Assembly: GCF_938045595.1 (NCBI RefSeq)
Contig: NZ_CALIBB010000186.1
Span: forward strand, 1-10,092
DNA from: an uncultured Campylobacter sp.
Lineage (GTDB): Bacteria > Campylobacterota > Campylobacteria > Campylobacterales > Campylobacteraceae
Direction of reading: 5' to 3'
Length of the DNA stretch: 10,092 bases
Part shown: in pieces, positions 1 through 6,284 of the stretch
Numbering within the stretch: the stretch's first letter is position 1
How the letters are laid out: every line of letters starts with the position of its first letter
Made by a program: the position numbers and the translations under genes
Notes under the pieces: model-generated
What the model saw: only the letters and a program-made list of their open reading frames with translations
Told to the model about the DNA's origin: nothing
The model's database searches: none

Positions 1-329
1 TTCACCTCATCACGACGATAGATCAGATCCATCTGAGCCTGGACGAGCTGCGTGAGCGAGCGGAGCTAGTGCAATCGCGTATCGGCGTAAAATCGCAGAT
101 CGTGCCTACTACCACCTTCGTAGGCGGCGGCACGATGCCCGGCGCCTCCTACCCTAGCGTCGCGCTTGCGATACTTGACGGCACAGAGCCGCAGAGCACG
201 CAGGCAAAATTTCGCGCTGCGGGCATAATCGGGCGGATCGAGGATGATAAATTTTTGCTCGATTTCAGATCGATTTTAAAAAGCGACTTGCAAGATTTAA
301 TAAAAAAGATCGGAGAAATTTATGAATAG
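1..329 (+). CDS. selA: L-seryl-tRNA(Sec) selenium transferase, C-terminal part
   Basis: SelA is a PLP-dependent cytosolic enzyme that converts Ser-tRNA(Sec) to Sec-tRNA(Sec) using selenophosphate. Only the last ~108 codons lie in the window. The reading frame starts at base 3 and is open from the left edge, so the true start lies outside. The evidence is the glycine-rich stretch TFVGGGTMPGASYPSVAL, characteristic of the SelA C-terminal domain, followed by a Phe-Arg-Ala-Ala-Gly-Ile-Ile-Gly-Arg stretch and a hydrophilic C-terminal helix. A GTG at 69 could be read as a start, but the frame continues upstream with SelA-like sequence, so it is internal. The gene ends inside the start of selB (8-base overlap), as expected for a selAB operon. 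Identity is confident; the truncation is only the window edge. Confidence 0.95.
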   Translation, partial: HLITTIDQIHLSLDELRERAELVQSRIGVKSQIVPTTTFVGGGTMPGASYPSVALAILDGTEPQSTQAKFRAAGIIGRIEDDKFLLDFRSILKSDLQDLIKKIGEIYE

Positions 330-2142
330 CGTAATCATCGGCACCGCAGGCCACATCGATCACGGAAAGACTGCGTTAATCAAGGCGCTAAACGGCTTTG
401 AGGGCGATAGGATGCCGAGCGAAAAGCAGCGCGGCATCACGATCGATCTTAGCTTTTCGCATCTGCGCTCCGGGAGCACCAACGTCGCATTCATCGACGT
501 GCCGGGACACGAAAATCTAGTAAAAACGATGATTAGCGGCGCGTATGCCTTCGACGCTGCGATGCTAGTAGTCGCCGCGGACGACGGGCTGATGCCGCAA
601 AGCAAAGAGCATATTCAAATTTTATCGCTGCTTGGGGTAAAAAGCGTGATCTTGTGTATCAGCAAGTGCGATCTAGCCGACGACGCACGCAGGGCGGAGG
701 TCGCAGCACAGTGCAGGGAATATATCTGCAAATTTAAAGATTTGCAAATTTTAAACACCTTTTTTATCAGCATAAAAGACCCCGCGAGCATCGCCGAGCT
801 GAAAAATTATCTCTTCAATATCAAGCCCGCGCAGCGCCAAGGAGGCGGCGTGGTGCACTACTACATCGACCGCGTCTTTTCGCTCAAGGGGCTCGGCACC
901 ATCGTAACGGGTAGCCTCATTAACGGCGCGATTTCAAAGGGCGAAAAGCTTTACAACTGCGATCTGGGTAAAATTTTTAACGTCAAAAGCGTGCAGATCC
1001 ACGACGAGGACACGCCGCTAGCGCAGGCTCCAAACCGCGTCGCGCTGAGCCTTGACGCCAAAACGAGCGAGCTGCAAAAGGGGCAGATCCTAAGCAAAAA
1101 AGGTTTTTTCCGCGGCTTTAATGAAGCGGACTGCACCTTTAGCGGCGAAATTTCGCATAATCAAGACGTGCTGTTTTGCGTCGGAAGCAAGCAAAGCGCA
1201 GCAAAAGCGCTCATTTTAAAGGAACTTCCAAGCAGCGAGAAGCTCGTAAGCTTTAAATTTGATAAAACGATGTTTTTGAAATTCGGAGAGCCCTTCGTCT
1301 GCCTGGCAAACTCGCGAGTAATCGGCGGCGGGCGCGTGCTAAACGCCGTGGTCGAGCCGCTAAAAAAGCAGAGCAAAGCCGTGCTTCTAACCGCGCTTTT
1401 GAAGCGAAATTTCACCGAAGCGTTTAAAATTTTAAGCCTCTTTCACAAGCATGGATTCGGGCTATTTTCTGCGTATCAGCGCTTCGGAATGGAGTACGAC
1501 GAAGCGGTAAAGATCGCGCGCGGCATAGAAGGGACGTATTTTGACGAAGCAAATTTATGCGTTTACGATCTAAGCGCGATCGAGGACGTAAAAAGCCTCA
1601 TAAAATTTATCGTCTCCAAAAACGACTACGCGATCTTTTCGCCCGCCTCGATCGCTCTAAAGCTCTCGTGGGCCAGCGAAGATCTTGCTGCGCGTGCGCT
1701 TAGCGAGCTTGAGCGGGGCAACATCGTCTCAAAAAAGGGCGGAGTTTACGTAAAATCGGGAGTAGATTTTGACGCGCTCAAACAGAGTCTGGAGAGTAAA
1801 ATTTTTGATCTCATCAAAAAGGGCGGCATCGCGCCGCTTGCGCCGTATAACGTCTATGACGAGCTAGAGATCGACCGCGAAAGCGGCGATGACGCGCTGA
1901 AAAAGCTAACCTACGCCAAAAAGGTCGTCCGTCTCGCGCACAATCTCTTCGTCGAGGCCGAAAATTTATCCCTGGCGATCAAGCGCCTTTACGCAATCAT
2001 CGAAAAAGAGGGCTTCGTAAACGTCACGAACGCTAAAGAGGAGCTGGGACTTAGCAGAAAATTCGTCATCTGCTACCTCGAATACCTCGATAAGATGGGA
2101 AATATCGTGACGATCGACAATAAACGCTATTTGAAAAAGTAA
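322..2142 (+). CDS. selB: Selenocysteine-specific translation elongation factor SelB
   Basis: SelB is a GTPase that brings Sec-tRNA(Sec) to UGA codons by binding the SECIS hairpin of selenoprotein mRNAs. The product is 606 residues, close to the E. coli SelB length. Visible motifs are the P-loop GTAGHIDHGKT (residues 7-17), the switch I RGITID (37-42), DVPGH (59-63) and the specificity motif SKCD (114-117, in place of the usual NKxD). Beta-barrel EF-Tu-like domains follow, then the C-terminal winged-helix repeats that bind SECIS RNA. The last winged helix (556-606) has the typical GLSRKF..CYLEYLDK pattern. The ATG start is supported by GGAG six bases upstream, inside the 3' end of selA, and the two genes overlap by 8 bases, implying translational coupling. 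No frameshift or missing motif was seen. Confidence 0.97.
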   Translation: MNSVIIGTAGHIDHGKTALIKALNGFEGDRMPSEKQRGITIDLSFSHLRSGSTNVAFIDVPGHENLVKTMISGAYAFDAAMLVVAADDGLMPQSKEHIQILSLLGVKSVILCISKCDLADDARRAEVAAQCREYICKFKDLQILNTFFISIKDPASIAELKNYLFNIKPAQRQGGGVVHYYIDRVFSLKGLGTIVTGSLINGAISKGEKLYNCDLGKIFNVKSVQIHDEDTPLAQAPNRVALSLDAKTSELQKGQILSKKGFFRGFNEADCTFSGEISHNQDVLFCVGSKQSAAKALILKELPSSEKLVSFKFDKTMFLKFGEPFVCLANSRVIGGGRVLNAVVEPLKKQSKAVLLTALLKRNFTEAFKILSLFHKHGFGLFSAYQRFGMEYDEAVKIARGIEGTYFDEANLCVYDLSAIEDVKSLIKFIVSKNDYAIFSPASIALKLSWASEDLAARALSELERGNIVSKKGGVYVKSGVDFDALKQSLESKIFDLIKKGGIAPLAPYNVYDELEIDRESGDDALKKLTYAKKVVRLAHNLFVEAENLSLAIKRLYAIIEKEGFVNVTNAKEELGLSRKFVICYLEYLDKMGNIVTIDNKRYLKK

Positions 2143-2160
2143 AAATTTAAAATTTTGCAC

Positions 2161-2166
2161 TACAAT
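2161..2166 (+). promoter_or_regulatory. Candidate sigma-70 -10 box (TACAAT) for the thioredoxin-fold gene
   Basis: TACAAT lies in the 51-base gap after selB, 28 bases before the ATG of the next gene, in an AT-rich setting. No clear -35 hexamer at the right distance was found, which is common for Campylobacter housekeeping promoters. It may allow expression of the downstream gene independently of selAB. Prediction only, by eye. Confidence 0.4.
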
Positions 2167-2193
2167 GCGCGGAATTTTTTGCAAAGGAAAAAA

Positions 2194-2907
2194 ATGAAAA
2201 AAGCTATTTTAACTTCAGTTGCGCTCGCAGCGAGCCTAAACGCGGCTTTAAGCGACAGCGAAATTCTATCCATCTACGGCGGCGCGCCACAAGGCATCGA
2301 AATAAAGGTCGCCGAGCGCATCCCACTTAGCGAGCCAAAGGGCGTTGAGGCGGTCGTTTTAAAAATCTCTCAAGGCAATATGTCGCAAGAGGATATCATC
2401 TTCACTCAAGGCGATCTGATCTTTACCGATATCATCGATCCTAAAAAACGCGTAGTCTATAAGGAGCAGATCAAACAAGACCGCATCGCAGGACAGCTAA
2501 GTAAGGTCTTCAAAGCAGAGAGCAAAGACAATATCATCAAGCTAGGAAACGATCCAAAAAAACCTACGATTTTGATGCTGACGGACGCTTTGTGCCCATT
2601 CTGCCGCAAAGAGATGGCAAGGATCGAAGATACGCTAAAAAATAACAATGTCGATATAATCATGACCTCCGTTCACGGCGACGACGGCCACGCAAAATCC
2701 GCGCTCATCTACAAAGAGATCAAAAATGCTAAAACTGACGAGCAAAAGATAGCGGTTTTTAAAAAATATTACGCTGAAGATAACAAAGCAGGTGCCAAAG
2801 ACGTAAGCGCTGCCGAGCTAAACGCTGCAAAAGCCCTAGCTGCCAAATACTTCGGTGCGGGGGTAAACTCGGTGCCTTACATCATCGAACTAGACAAGCT
2901 AAAATAA
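2194..2907 (+). CDS. Secreted thioredoxin-fold disulfide isomerase/oxidoreductase (DsbC/DsbG-like)
   Basis: This is a probable periplasmic thiol:disulfide oxidoreductase of 237 residues. A Sec signal peptide (MKKAILTSVALAASLNAA, residues 1-18) precedes an N-terminal region of ~100 residues resembling the DsbC-type dimerisation part. A thioredoxin fold follows, with the redox site CPFC at 134-137 (LMLTDALCPFCRKEM) and the cis-proline loop SVPYI around Pro228. The start was chosen at this ATG because AAGGA sits five bases upstream and a perfect signal peptide begins here; an in-frame non-ATG start 39 bases upstream would bury the signal. It follows selB by 51 bases, with a candidate promoter in the gap and a hairpin terminator just after the stop. 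The role as isomerase rather than oxidase is inferred from the architecture. No selenocysteine codon is involved: both active-site residues are encoded as Cys. Confidence 0.85.
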   Translation: MKKAILTSVALAASLNAALSDSEILSIYGGAPQGIEIKVAERIPLSEPKGVEAVVLKISQGNMSQEDIIFTQGDLIFTDIIDPKKRVVYKEQIKQDRIAGQLSKVFKAESKDNIIKLGNDPKKPTILMLTDALCPFCRKEMARIEDTLKNNNVDIIMTSVHGDDGHAKSALIYKEIKNAKTDEQKIAVFKKYYAEDNKAGAKDVSAAELNAAKALAAKYFGAGVNSVPYIIELDKLK

Positions 2908-2916
2908 TCTCTTTTA

Positions 2917-2942
2917 AATTTTGCGGAGCGATCCGCAAAATT
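2917..2942 (+). terminator. Hairpin terminator after the thioredoxin-fold gene
   Basis: A perfect 11-bp inverted repeat (AATTTTGCGGA / TCCGCAAAATT) encloses the GNRA-type tetraloop GCGA and begins 9 bases after the stop codon. The T-rich end of the stem gives a short U tract. It is symmetric, so it could also stop transcription arriving from the minus strand. Confidence 0.75.
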
Positions 2943-3318
2943 CTACCTCATCGTCTTAGCCTTAGCGATTTTAATTAATCCGGATTTTATAAAATTTTAC
3001 GAGTAATTGCTTTAGAATTTTTATAATCCCGCCGCTTAGCAAAATCTCTTTATCGAACCAGATTTAAAATTTTAAAATTTCTTTGCATATGGAATTTTAA
3101 AATTTAATAATCACGGAATTTAAAGTAGGCACAGATCTTTAAAATTTCAGACCACTTTTAAAAGACACGTGCAAAATTCTACTGCAAAATCCGCATTATT
3201 CTTTATATTGAAAGTAGCATAAAAGCGATAGTGTATGAAATTTAAAAGCAAGAAAATATGCAAGCAAAATCCACGGTTGAAATTTTAAAATTTCGCAGCA
3301 AAGCTCGGGTAAAATTTA
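2943..3318. other. AT-rich non-coding spacer between convergent genes
   Basis: No convincing gene was found here on either strand. The stretch is AT-rich and carries several copies of the self-complementary motif AAATTTTAAAATTT: 3067-3080, a shortened copy at 3093-3105, and one inside a 16-base palindrome at 3279-3294. The 12-mer GCAAAATTCTAC occurs at 2935-2946 and again at 3171-3182. A small plus-strand reading frame beginning around 3258 runs into the antisense of the autotransporter 3' end, has no ribosome binding site and looks like chance. No tRNA, CRISPR or insertion-sequence end was recognised. Confidence 0.6.
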
Positions 3319-3351
3319 GCCGCAAATTTCATAAAATTTTCGCTTTGCGGC
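3319..3351 (-). terminator. Possible terminator of the autotransporter gene
   Basis: Read on the minus strand, GCCGCAAA and TTTGCGGC form an 8-bp stem with a 17-base AT-rich loop, followed directly by TAAATTTT. It starts about 57 bases after the stop codon of the autotransporter gene. The long loop and modest U tract make it weaker than the other two terminators in the window. Confidence 0.4.
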
Positions 3352-3408
3352 AAAGAGGAATTTGCAATCGTGCTTCAAGCTACCTATCTTGGACTACTCT
3401 GATTAAAA

Positions 3409-5371
3409 TCAAAACTCCACGTCAAAAGCGGCTCTTGCCAGGCTATTTTTGCTCTCGCTTAGCTCGTACGATGCGCTGAGCCCGACGCTTTGAAGGATCT
3501 TATATTTCAGTCCGATTGCGCCGTTAAATACGCCGCTAGAATAATCAAGCCCCTCGACGTCGTATCTATCCGAATACTTTCTGCTTGCATGATACGAATC
3601 GCCGCTAAATCGATGCTCGTACTCCGCATTTGCGAATATCTGCAGATCGCCGAAAGCCTTGATCGCGTAAATTCCCGCGGTGCCGTTCGGCGCGGTTTTT
3701 GAAGCGGAGCTAAATTTAAGCCTAGAGATCGCATCCTCGTTCACCCTAATCGCTCCAAGCCCCAAATACGGCTTAATATAGCCGTTTTCAAATAAAAATT
3801 TATATCCTGCTCTCGTGCTGAAATCCCAAATTTGCGATTTGTATTTCGCGCCGTGGATAGCGCCGAATCCGTTGTTGGTTTCAAATTTATGATCGTTTGT
3901 CGAATAGGTTAAATTGACCGCCAGATCCACGTTTTCGTTAAAGTCGTATCTGCCCGCCAGACCGAACTCGTAGGATTTGATGTTTTCTTTGACACCGTCG
4001 AATTTACCCTCGTACCAAGCGTCCGATTTTTGATACCCAAAGATCACGCCCAGCGTAAGATCATCCACTCTCTTGGAGGCTCCGAGTAAAATTCCGTCGC
4101 TTTTGTAATCGTATTTGACGCCGCCCGAGCGGTCTTTGTAATCCCCGCCGTAGTTTCCGATCGCGCTTACGTTTACGTTAAACTCCTGCCCGTCGGTGTC
4201 GGTTAAATTTTTATAAGCAGAATTTCTTGCAAACTTAGTAAGATCCAGATCGACCTTCGAGCGCGGCATCTCGATGCCTATGCGGTTGCCGCCTCTTGCG
4301 ACCTGCGAAAACAGGCTGCCGTTTTTAGGCGTGAAGTTATTGACCGCTAGCATCAGCGCTTCAAAATAGGTAGGCAGATCGTCGTATCCGCTAGGATAGG
4401 CATTCGTATCGGAGGTGATAAATAGATTTGCCGCGTTGCGCTCGCGAGATAATCTTATGATCTCATCGTACTGATCGGGTCTTGCGTTGTATATGACGTG
4501 TAAAATTTTAGAGGAATTTGCGGGGTCTTTTTCAAATTCCGAGGTTCTAGGGCGGTAGTGGTTTATATACTCATCCGCGCTCACCTCTTGCAGCATCCAA
4601 ACGTCCGCATAAGGGGCTATGGCGTCGCGCACGCCCCAGCCGTTGTTTGCCAAAACGAGCATTCCCGGATATTTGGTCTTGATATAATTGTAGATATTCG
4701 CCATATAGGCGATAGTTGCGGGATTGTTTTCGGTATTAACCTCGTCGATGAAGTATCCTGCGATATTTTCTCTGCCGTAGAAATTTACGAAATTATCGAT
4801 ATCGGCATAGACTAAATTTAAATTTCTAGTAGAATTTGTAGTATAGGTATAGCCTAAATTTGATATGCCCGCCGCGATATTTCGCTTCATCTGAACTGCG
4901 TCTTCTTCTCTTCTGACCAGATATTGCGTGGTTTGATCTCCCGGCGTCGCCGCTTCGTATGAGCCGAAAGCCACATAAGGAACCAGCGCACCGCCTATAT
5001 TGGTAATGCCGTTCCAAAACTCGGCATTTACGCCGCTATTGCCCGTCCAGCGAAACGCAGGCATCATAACGCGCTGATTATTAAGTCTACCCGAATATGA
5101 GCCCTTTTTGGCAAAGCCCCTTGCGTACTCGAGCTTGATACGAAATGAGTTTTCATACTCGTCGCTCGCGGAGCTATCGCTAGCCGCGTCGCGCCTGCTT
5201 AATTTCGCGCCCAAGCTATCCGCAGCGCTCATTACATCGGAACGGGAAGTGTTGTTGGAGGGTGATTTTTGCGCCTTTGCATAGCTCCAGGAATTCTGCT
5301 CGCTCGCATAGCCGAACCCTGCTGCACCGACAAGCGCAAGAGATACGATTTTTTTTCAAAGGCTTTAGCAT
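3409..5371 (-). CDS. Autotransporter with spherulin-4/GH114-like passenger, frameshifted in the signal peptide
   Basis: This is a probable surface-exposed glycoside-hydrolase-like protein carried by a type V beta-barrel. From the ATG at 5371 (GAGG 9 bases upstream), translation breaks at an A8 run (5356-5349) and stops after 51 codons. With one A fewer it gives a 653-residue precursor starting MLKPLKKIVSLALVGAAGFG with likely cleavage after Ala22. Residues ~100-346 (intact-precursor numbering) resemble spherulin-4/GH114-like TIM barrels: the MMPAFRW strand, GYFIDE (206-210), VLANNGWG and VWMLQEV, with acidic residues placed as in a hydrolase. Residues ~385-653 are alternating aromatic/polar beta-strands ending in AAFDVEF, the C-terminal Phe typical of outer-membrane barrels. 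An in-frame ATG at 5232 would give 607 residues but has no ribosome binding site and no signal peptide. Substrate is unknown; the related GH114 family includes polygalactosaminidases. The frameshift may be phase variation, slippage, mutation or sequencing error. Confidence 0.8.
5349..5356 (-). repeat. A8 homopolymer (T8 on plus) breaking the autotransporter frame
   Basis: On the minus strand the gene reads ATG CTA AAG CCT TTG followed by eight A, then TCGTATCT. Eight A puts the start codon out of frame with the long passenger-barrel frame; seven would join them exactly at Lys-Lys-Ile-Val-Ser-Leu. In the long frame a TGA lies directly before this point and no usable start lies between it and 5232. 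The position, six codons after the start, is typical of contingency repeats in Campylobacter surface genes, although those are more often poly-G. Confidence 0.6.
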
Positions 5372-5411
5372 TCTGCACCGCCTCAAATAAAATTACCCAA
5401 ATTCTTAAATC

Positions 5412-5456
5412 TCGACAAATTTTTGGACGCGCTTTTAAAATTAAAAGCTTTGTCGA
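5412..5456. repeat. Nested inverted repeat upstream of the autotransporter gene
   Basis: TCGACAAA (5412-5419) is complementary to TTTGTCGA (5449-5456). Inside it, GCTTTTAA (5431-5438) and TTAAAAGC (5441-5448) form a second perfect arm pair separated by two A. The two stems stack on the right side but are split by 11 bases on the left, giving a bulged hairpin. It lies between the rplT terminator and the autotransporter start, so it could be an operator, part of an mRNA leader, or a degenerate second terminator. Function not known. Confidence 0.45.
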
Positions 5457-5462
5457 AATTTA

Positions 5463-5494
5463 AAAATTTGGCCGCCTTAAGACGGCCAAATTTT
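5463..5494 (-). terminator. Rho-independent terminator of rpmI-rplT
   Basis: A 12-bp perfect inverted repeat (AAAATTTGGCCG / CGGCCAAATTTT) with an 8-base loop lies five bases beyond the rplT stop codon. The minus-strand transcript continues with UUUUU. The GC-rich core and U tract fit an intrinsic terminator well, separating the ribosomal operon from the autotransporter gene. Confidence 0.85.
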
Positions 5495-5499
5495 AAAGC

Positions 5500-5856
5500 T
5501 TATTTTAATGCTGCTTTTGCCTTCTTTGCGACGGTTGCGAAAGCTTCGGCATCGTTCATAGCCATATTTGCTAAAATTTTTCTATCAAGCTCGATGCCCG
5601 CTTTTTTCAGTCCGTTTATAAATTTAGAATAGCTGATGTCGTTTAGCCTGCAAGCTGCATTGATGCGCACTATCCAAAGTCTGCGGAAATCGCGTTTTTT
5701 CGCGCGTCTGTCACGGAAGGCGTAAACGAGGCTTCTTTCTAGCTGCTCTTTGGCCTTTCTGAAATGTTTGCGCCTTGCGCTATAAAATCCGCGCGCAAGC
5801 TTTAGCACCTTGTTGTGACGGCGGCGTCTAACGATGCCCGTTTTTACTCTTGCCAT
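5500..5856 (-). CDS. rplT: 50S ribosomal protein L20
   Basis: L20 binds 23S rRNA early in 50S subunit assembly and in several bacteria also represses its own operon. The 118-residue product has the usual length. It shows the basic N-terminal arm (MARVKTGIVRRRRHNKVLKLARGF) and the globular part with WIVRINAACR and the family-typical LNDISYSKFINGLKKAGIELDRKILA stretch, here described by its key residues Ser-Tyr-Ser, Gly-Leu and Asp-Arg-Lys. The ATG has AAAGGA five bases upstream. The gene follows rpmI after 98 bases of structured spacer and ends at a strong terminator. Composition matches the left part of the window, not the AT-rich block upstream. Confidence 0.98.
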   Translation of the reverse strand: MARVKTGIVRRRRHNKVLKLARGFYSARRKHFRKAKEQLERSLVYAFRDRRAKKRDFRRLWIVRINAACRLNDISYSKFINGLKKAGIELDRKILANMAMNDAEAFATVAKKAKAALK

Positions 5857-5878
5857 ATTAATCCTTTCTTAATCGGCG

Positions 5879-5918
5879 TCCCTTTTGGGATCTTGCCCTA
5901 AAATCCATAAATTTAGGG
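5879..5918 (-). promoter_or_regulatory. Structured rpmI-rplT spacer, candidate regulatory RNA element
   Basis: Two short inverted repeats lie between rpmI and the rplT ribosome binding site: CCCTAAA / TTTAGGG (5896-5902 with 5912-5918, 9-base loop) and TCCC / GGGA (5879-5882 with 5887-5890, loop of four). Neither is followed by a U tract on the minus strand, so they do not look like terminators. L20 autoregulation through mRNA structures mimicking its rRNA site is known in E. coli and B. subtilis. A similar role here is inferred from position only. Confidence 0.3.
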
Positions 5919-5954
5919 GAGTTTGAATGACTTTCGTCAAAAACTAACTTCGCA

Positions 5955-6146
5955 CTATTTGCAAAGCATTTTTTTAACCGCAGATACGTTCGTAGAATCG
6001 ACGTATTGGGCCTCGCGCAAATTCCTCTTGCGTTTTTGAGACATCTTCGTCAAAATGTGGCTGCGAAACGCCGAGCCTCTTTTGATCTTGTTTTTGCCCG
6101 CTTTAAAACGCTTGACGGCACCGCGCACGCTTTTCATCTTTGGCAT
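5955..6146 (-). CDS. rpmI: 50S ribosomal protein L35
   Basis: L35 is a small basic protein of the large ribosomal subunit. The 63-residue product has the standard length and pattern: MPKMKSVRGAVKRFK at the start, the Arg-Ser-His-Ile-Leu-Thr-Lys motif in the middle, then a basic Lys-Arg-Lys-Arg-Asn-Leu-Arg stretch and a C-terminal VKKMLCK. The ATG has AAGGA five bases upstream. The usual upstream partner infC is absent here, and a glycan flippase gene on the same strand lies 138 bases upstream. Transcription therefore probably starts from its own promoter in that gap. Confidence 0.97.
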   Translation of the reverse strand: MPKMKSVRGAVKRFKAGKNKIKRGSAFRSHILTKMSQKRKRNLREAQYVDSTNVSAVKKMLCK

Positions 6147-6179
6147 GGTCGTCCTTTTTTTAAAGTGAATGGGAAGTAT

Positions 6180-6185
6180 ATAATA
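6180..6185 (-). promoter_or_regulatory. Candidate -10 box for rpmI-rplT
   Basis: Read on the minus strand, TATTAT (five of six matches to TATAAT) lies 33 bases before the rpmI ATG within a very AT-rich 138-base gap. No good -35 hexamer is apparent. The surrounding T-rich periodic sequence fits a Campylobacter housekeeping promoter, but other AT-rich hexamers nearby could serve equally well. Confidence 0.35.
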
Positions 6186-6284
6186 AAATTTCTTTGAAAA
6201 ATTTGAATTTTAGCGAAATTTATAAAAATATAAAATACTACATCGAAATTGATATAATTATTACTCATAGCAATATTTTCAGAT

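Noticed and set aside
69..329. Separate small gene starting at GTG 69
   Set aside because: The frame continues upstream to the window edge with SelA sequence; the GTG is an internal Val codon.
2155..2193. N-terminal extension of the thioredoxin-fold protein
   Set aside because: It would bury the signal peptide; AAGGA is placed correctly for the ATG at 2194, and the extension overlaps the likely promoter.
3258..3479. Plus-strand 73-codon frame in the convergent gap
   Set aside because: No ribosome binding site, composition unlike a protein, and its 3' part is antisense to the autotransporter gene.
4558..4815. Plus-strand frames antisense to the autotransporter and to the glycan genes
   Set aside because: They are complementary shadows of strongly supported minus-strand genes, without ribosome binding sites or recognisable domains.
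5232..5234. ATG 5232 as the true start of the autotransporter
   Set aside because: It has no ribosome binding site and would give an outer-membrane protein without a signal peptide, while an intact signal sequence lies in the same frame just upstream.
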